The translations under genes and the position numbers were made by a program. Source: Chionis minor (Eukaryota > Chordata > Aves > Charadriiformes > Chionididae). Taken from it: a DNA stretch of 64,000 bases. The notes under the pieces are model-generated. The model was not told where the DNA came from, searched no databases, and saw nothing but the letters and a program-made list of their open reading frames with translations. Within the stretch, counting starts at the first letter, position 1, and each line of letters begins with the position of its first letter. The stretch lies in the NCBI GenBank assembly GCA_013398295.1, contig VZSF01002953.1, positions 461,497-525,496 on the forward strand, given 5' to 3'. Below are positions 60,984-64,000 of this stretch, piece by piece.

Positions 60984-61059
60984 GGGCCAGTGCCTGCAGC
61001 TGGAGGATCCTGTGCTTCATGCACTTCAGCAGCTTGGGGAGCGGCAAGGTCTTGTGGAT
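60984..61059 (-). other. candidate internal exon, unassigned
   Basis: On the minus strand a 76-nt segment lies between a good acceptor (ccctctctgctctggcag) and a donor-like GTGGGT. One frame reads IHKTLPLPKLLKCMKH followed by RILQLQALA, an amphipathic helix-like sequence. A second open frame gives low-complexity P/A-rich sequence. I do not recognise the protein. The intron phase does not join neatly to the next open piece downstream on the minus strand (60640-60765), so a gene model cannot be completed. Confidence 0.2.
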
Positions 61060-61199
61060 CTGCCAGAGCAGAGAGGGCAGGGGTGAGCAACCCTGCTCCC
61101 TGCTCCACAGGGCACTGGGCACAGACCCCAGTCTCAACACGCAGACCCTGGCCCACAACGACACTTTGGGTCTACCAGTACCTACTGAACTAAACCTCC

Positions 61200-64000
61200 C
61201 AGTTGTCTCACTTGCTGGAGTATTCATATTTTGGATACATCAGTTATTTGTAGGAAAGATCACATCAAATTATACATGAGTTACTTTACATTACAGCCAA
61301 TATTTCTCATCTGTCAGTTTAAGCCTTTCATAGACAAATTATTGTAAGGCTGCATCACTTACATGCCACCTCCAACACTACCTGCCAGTAGAAAGGTTGC
61401 GTTGCATTGCATACATTGTGAGAAAATCTTGATAAACTTAGTATTTAGTTACCTAAAAAGGCTACACTCCGCGTGAAATATCCTGAGATTCTCAAGAAAA
61501 CTTGTGTAGGACCAAGTAAGGAAAGAATAGGCCACCTAGAGAAGGCTGAGTGGGAAACTGATTACACTTAATCTCTTCAGCAGTTAAATTTAAGAGCAGT
61601 TTATCTGCAACTGACTATAAGTCTAACTGGCAATGGACTATCCATTAGAAGTATAAGTAAACCCCTCCAGTTGCTCAACATACACTTACAGATCTGAAAT
61701 AGCTCTGATTTGAGTGCCTCTTGTACCCGTGCCTCTGGCCTCCTGTCATTTCATCCTCAGTTCCCACTCAGCTTCTGACCAAAGGTCCTCTTGACAGGCA
61801 CATTCTTGACTTATTCCTTTCTTGATCGTAGGTTGATGCTAACTGCAACTTTTACTTCTTTTTTTTAGTCCTCTCTAGAAGCCTAATTCCACGTCACTAC
61901 CCTATACAGTTCATGAATAACACTTCGGTATATTGTGCATCTTTAAAGAGAGAGCCTATAACAGTGAAAGAAACAGAACATGAATGCCTCTGTCTTTAAG
62001 AGTTCTTTCTGATATCATGCTTTGTATCACTCCATATGTTGCAGGTCTTTCACTTAAATGACACAGGCCCAGTCAGCAGAGAGTGTAGACTGTGTTATTT
62101 GAGCATTATATGAGTATTATTTGAGCATAAAAGTTGGTTTCCCAAGGAAGCAAAGTTAATCAGAAGACAGACATTCATAACTGCTGACTGCAGATGGTTG
62201 ACATGGATATTTGCTGATTTCTCTAAAAGTCAGCAAATGGCAACTGGTGTTAGTCAGGAAATAATCTCTATGCAAAATGGATAGTAACACACTCCCACAG
62301 TTTTTCTCCTGGCATTTTACTGAAATTTCTCTAAACATTCTTATGCTAACCAAGGATTTACAAGTGGATTCACACAGTTGAGCCAATAGAACAGTATGTT
62401 TTTCAAATTAGCTGAAGTGTAGTTCATATCAAACTATAATATAAAGTATCTTTCCATGTTGTTTGTGAGCAGGCAAACACATCTGTCCTGGATGTTAACG
62501 TACTTCAGGTCACCAAACTTGATAAAAGGTGGATAATACTATAGCATGGACACAATGTCCTATCAGTGATGAAAGAAACTTACTCTGAGCTTAAACTGCT
62601 GCCAAAGAAAATAAAAATTATAGCTTTTTTATATATAACATAGGATAATGTCATGCATAAACTTACAGGGTCTTTAATATCTAGGTTCAGTTGAAACTTG
62701 GATATTGCATACATCAACCAAATCATGGAAGAAGTGCTGATGGAGAAAATCAATCAATCGGCTTACTAGATGAGAATCGTTTTCATCACAGGAAAAATAA
62801 ATCTGCTTTATTTACTTACTGCTAAGTTTGATAATGTTTTGCTTGGTTCCTTATTATTATGGTTTACATTACACTTGCCTTCTGGGAGGCTTTTGTTAGA
62901 ACAACATCCCCAATGTAAATAACATCTTGCTATAGCAAAGCCAGGAGAACAGATGATATATTACTGCTTAAATCAATATAGCGTAGATCGGTTTTGTTTT
63001 TCAAAAACTCGACTGCTCAGATCTATTGACTCAAACTCAAATAATTTAATAGGCTCCTGCCTCTCTCTTTTTCTCAGGCAGACAGAAGGCAAAGCACAAT
63101 AACCAAAAGGACAGCCTACGTCCTTTGCCAAAGCATATTTTTTACTTTGGTGAATTTCTTCTCTCTACTTAGTACTTGTGGAATACCCATGTTTTCTCTG
63201 TTAGGCTTTGCTGGCAAAGGTGCTGCATCTGCACTGCAAAAAGTAGAGAATACAACCATCATGTATGCCTTTCCACAAACAATACCATGTCTCTGATATC
63301 AAGTATTATTGAATCGAGTAGCTGCTAGAGAGTATCCTTTAGAGAGCAAGAACAATGCTACAGGAAGTTTTTCTTTTTTCCTAAGTGAGCTCTGTACCAT
63401 TTTGCCAGTTTTTGAAGATACATCCATCCTTTGTACTAGGAAGGGAAAAGTATGCCTGTTACTAGGTTGTTTTGGTATCTGAGGGGAGAAATAAAATTTT
63501 AACTCACAGCAATTTGTATTACTTACAAATTCTAACATTGTTAATTAGAGCCTGTCTAAAGTAGGGAAAAAATGCTGGCATACCCATACAGACTAGTAAT
63601 GTAGTCACTTTCTCGTTGATTTAAGCCCTCAGTTATGGTAATTACATATTGGACGAGTTTCCCAGGGAATGCTGCTCACAGTGTTTTTAACTGGACCTAA
63701 CCTTGGGAACACTTGTGCTTGTCAAGTTGAGTGAAATTCAACAGACTCCAGAGATATCTCTAATTCTAGACTCTCCAACACAATGTTAGAAAGCAAATAT
63801 TATAATTAATATTATTTCTTGTAATATTGCAAGATGTCATTTTAAAGGTAAATGACACACAAAATGAAAAATGTCAGTCTTGCATGTATGCTCAGCTGTT
63901 AGGAAGTATGAAATAATTAGGGATATAAGCAAAACAACACCTTAGCACTGTTTCTCTCTCCAGCTTCCTGAAGCCTTCCTGAGAAACTCCATCTATGGCC
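61200..64000. other. AT-rich gene-free stretch
   Basis: After the GC-rich island the desert composition returns. Open frames are at most 79 codons. No repeat ends, RNA genes or exons are recognised to the end of the window. Confidence 0.5.

Larger units (their letters stand above)
58550..61200. other. GC-rich island inside AT-rich DNA
   Basis: About 2.65 kb whose GC content is visibly much higher than both flanks, with sharp edges. Long overlapping open frames on both strands (60 to 187 codons) are mostly a consequence of few AT-rich stop codons and should not be read as genes. Within it, minus-strand pieces with splice-like borders (58642-58803, 59905-60028, 60186-60247 and 60984-61059) look more gene-like. 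The part at 59344-59600 is made of degenerate caccttgcacccc-type units. It may be a gene fragment, a subtelomere-like GC-rich patch or an assembly join. Confidence 0.6.

Noticed and set aside
1..64000. CRISPR arrays, operons, prophage or bacterial defence systems
   Set aside because: The window is vertebrate nuclear DNA by its repeats and composition; no regularly spaced repeats or gene clusters are present.
1..64000. tRNA, rRNA or snRNA genes
   Set aside because: I saw no cloverleaf A/B-box pattern or known RNA sequence by eye. A tRNAscan or Infernal search would be decisive and was not possible.

Overview
This window looks like avian nuclear DNA, most likely from a neognath bird; I cannot name the species. 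The evidence is the repeats. Several insertions belong to the CR1 LINE clade and carry the bird-type 3' end, a GGTTGGACTNGATGATC-like stretch followed by copies of ATTCTRTG. There is also one solo LTR of a type I associate with endogenous retroviruses in passerine and other bird assemblies. There is no bacterial gene organisation, and most open frames are short chance frames or lie inside repeats.

Layout. From 1 to about 58.5 kb the sequence is AT-rich, CpG-poor and desert-like, with no complete protein-coding gene that I can support. It could be intergenic or the inside of a very long intron. Its recognisable contents are: an old, decayed CR1 reverse-transcriptase remnant near 3.0-3.7 kb (minus); a younger CR1 at 34.16-34.90 kb (minus); a longer CR1 at 37.39-38.53 kb (plus) with much of the RT domain but frameshifts, stop codons and an altered catalytic motif; a (CTTT)n tract at 40.52-40.72 kb; small CR1 3' scraps near 44.1 kb and 57.9 kb; the solo LTR at 48.32-49.26 kb (minus); and a CR1 at 54.15-54.73 kb (minus) of the same type as the 37.4 kb copy. 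Several inverted and direct repeats and some homeodomain-motif-rich stretches that could be conserved non-coding elements lie between them.

From about 58.55 to 61.2 kb the composition changes sharply to GC-rich. On the minus strand this island holds short segments that look like exons. The most recognisable is a neuritin-family segment at 58.64-58.80 kb, which carries the family's C-x3-[FY]-x-G-F-S-D-C signature followed by a broken frame. Two others are an amphipathic exon-like piece at 60.98-61.06 kb and a stop-terminated piece at 59.91-60.03 kb, neither of which I can assign. This island is the part most worth following up, as a degraded or poorly annotated gene or pair of genes. From 61.2 kb to the end the AT-rich desert resumes.

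No genes here visibly work together. The window mainly records CR1 and LTR insertion plus one small GC-rich gene-like island. All repeat-family statements come from recognising family sequences by eye, without a database search.
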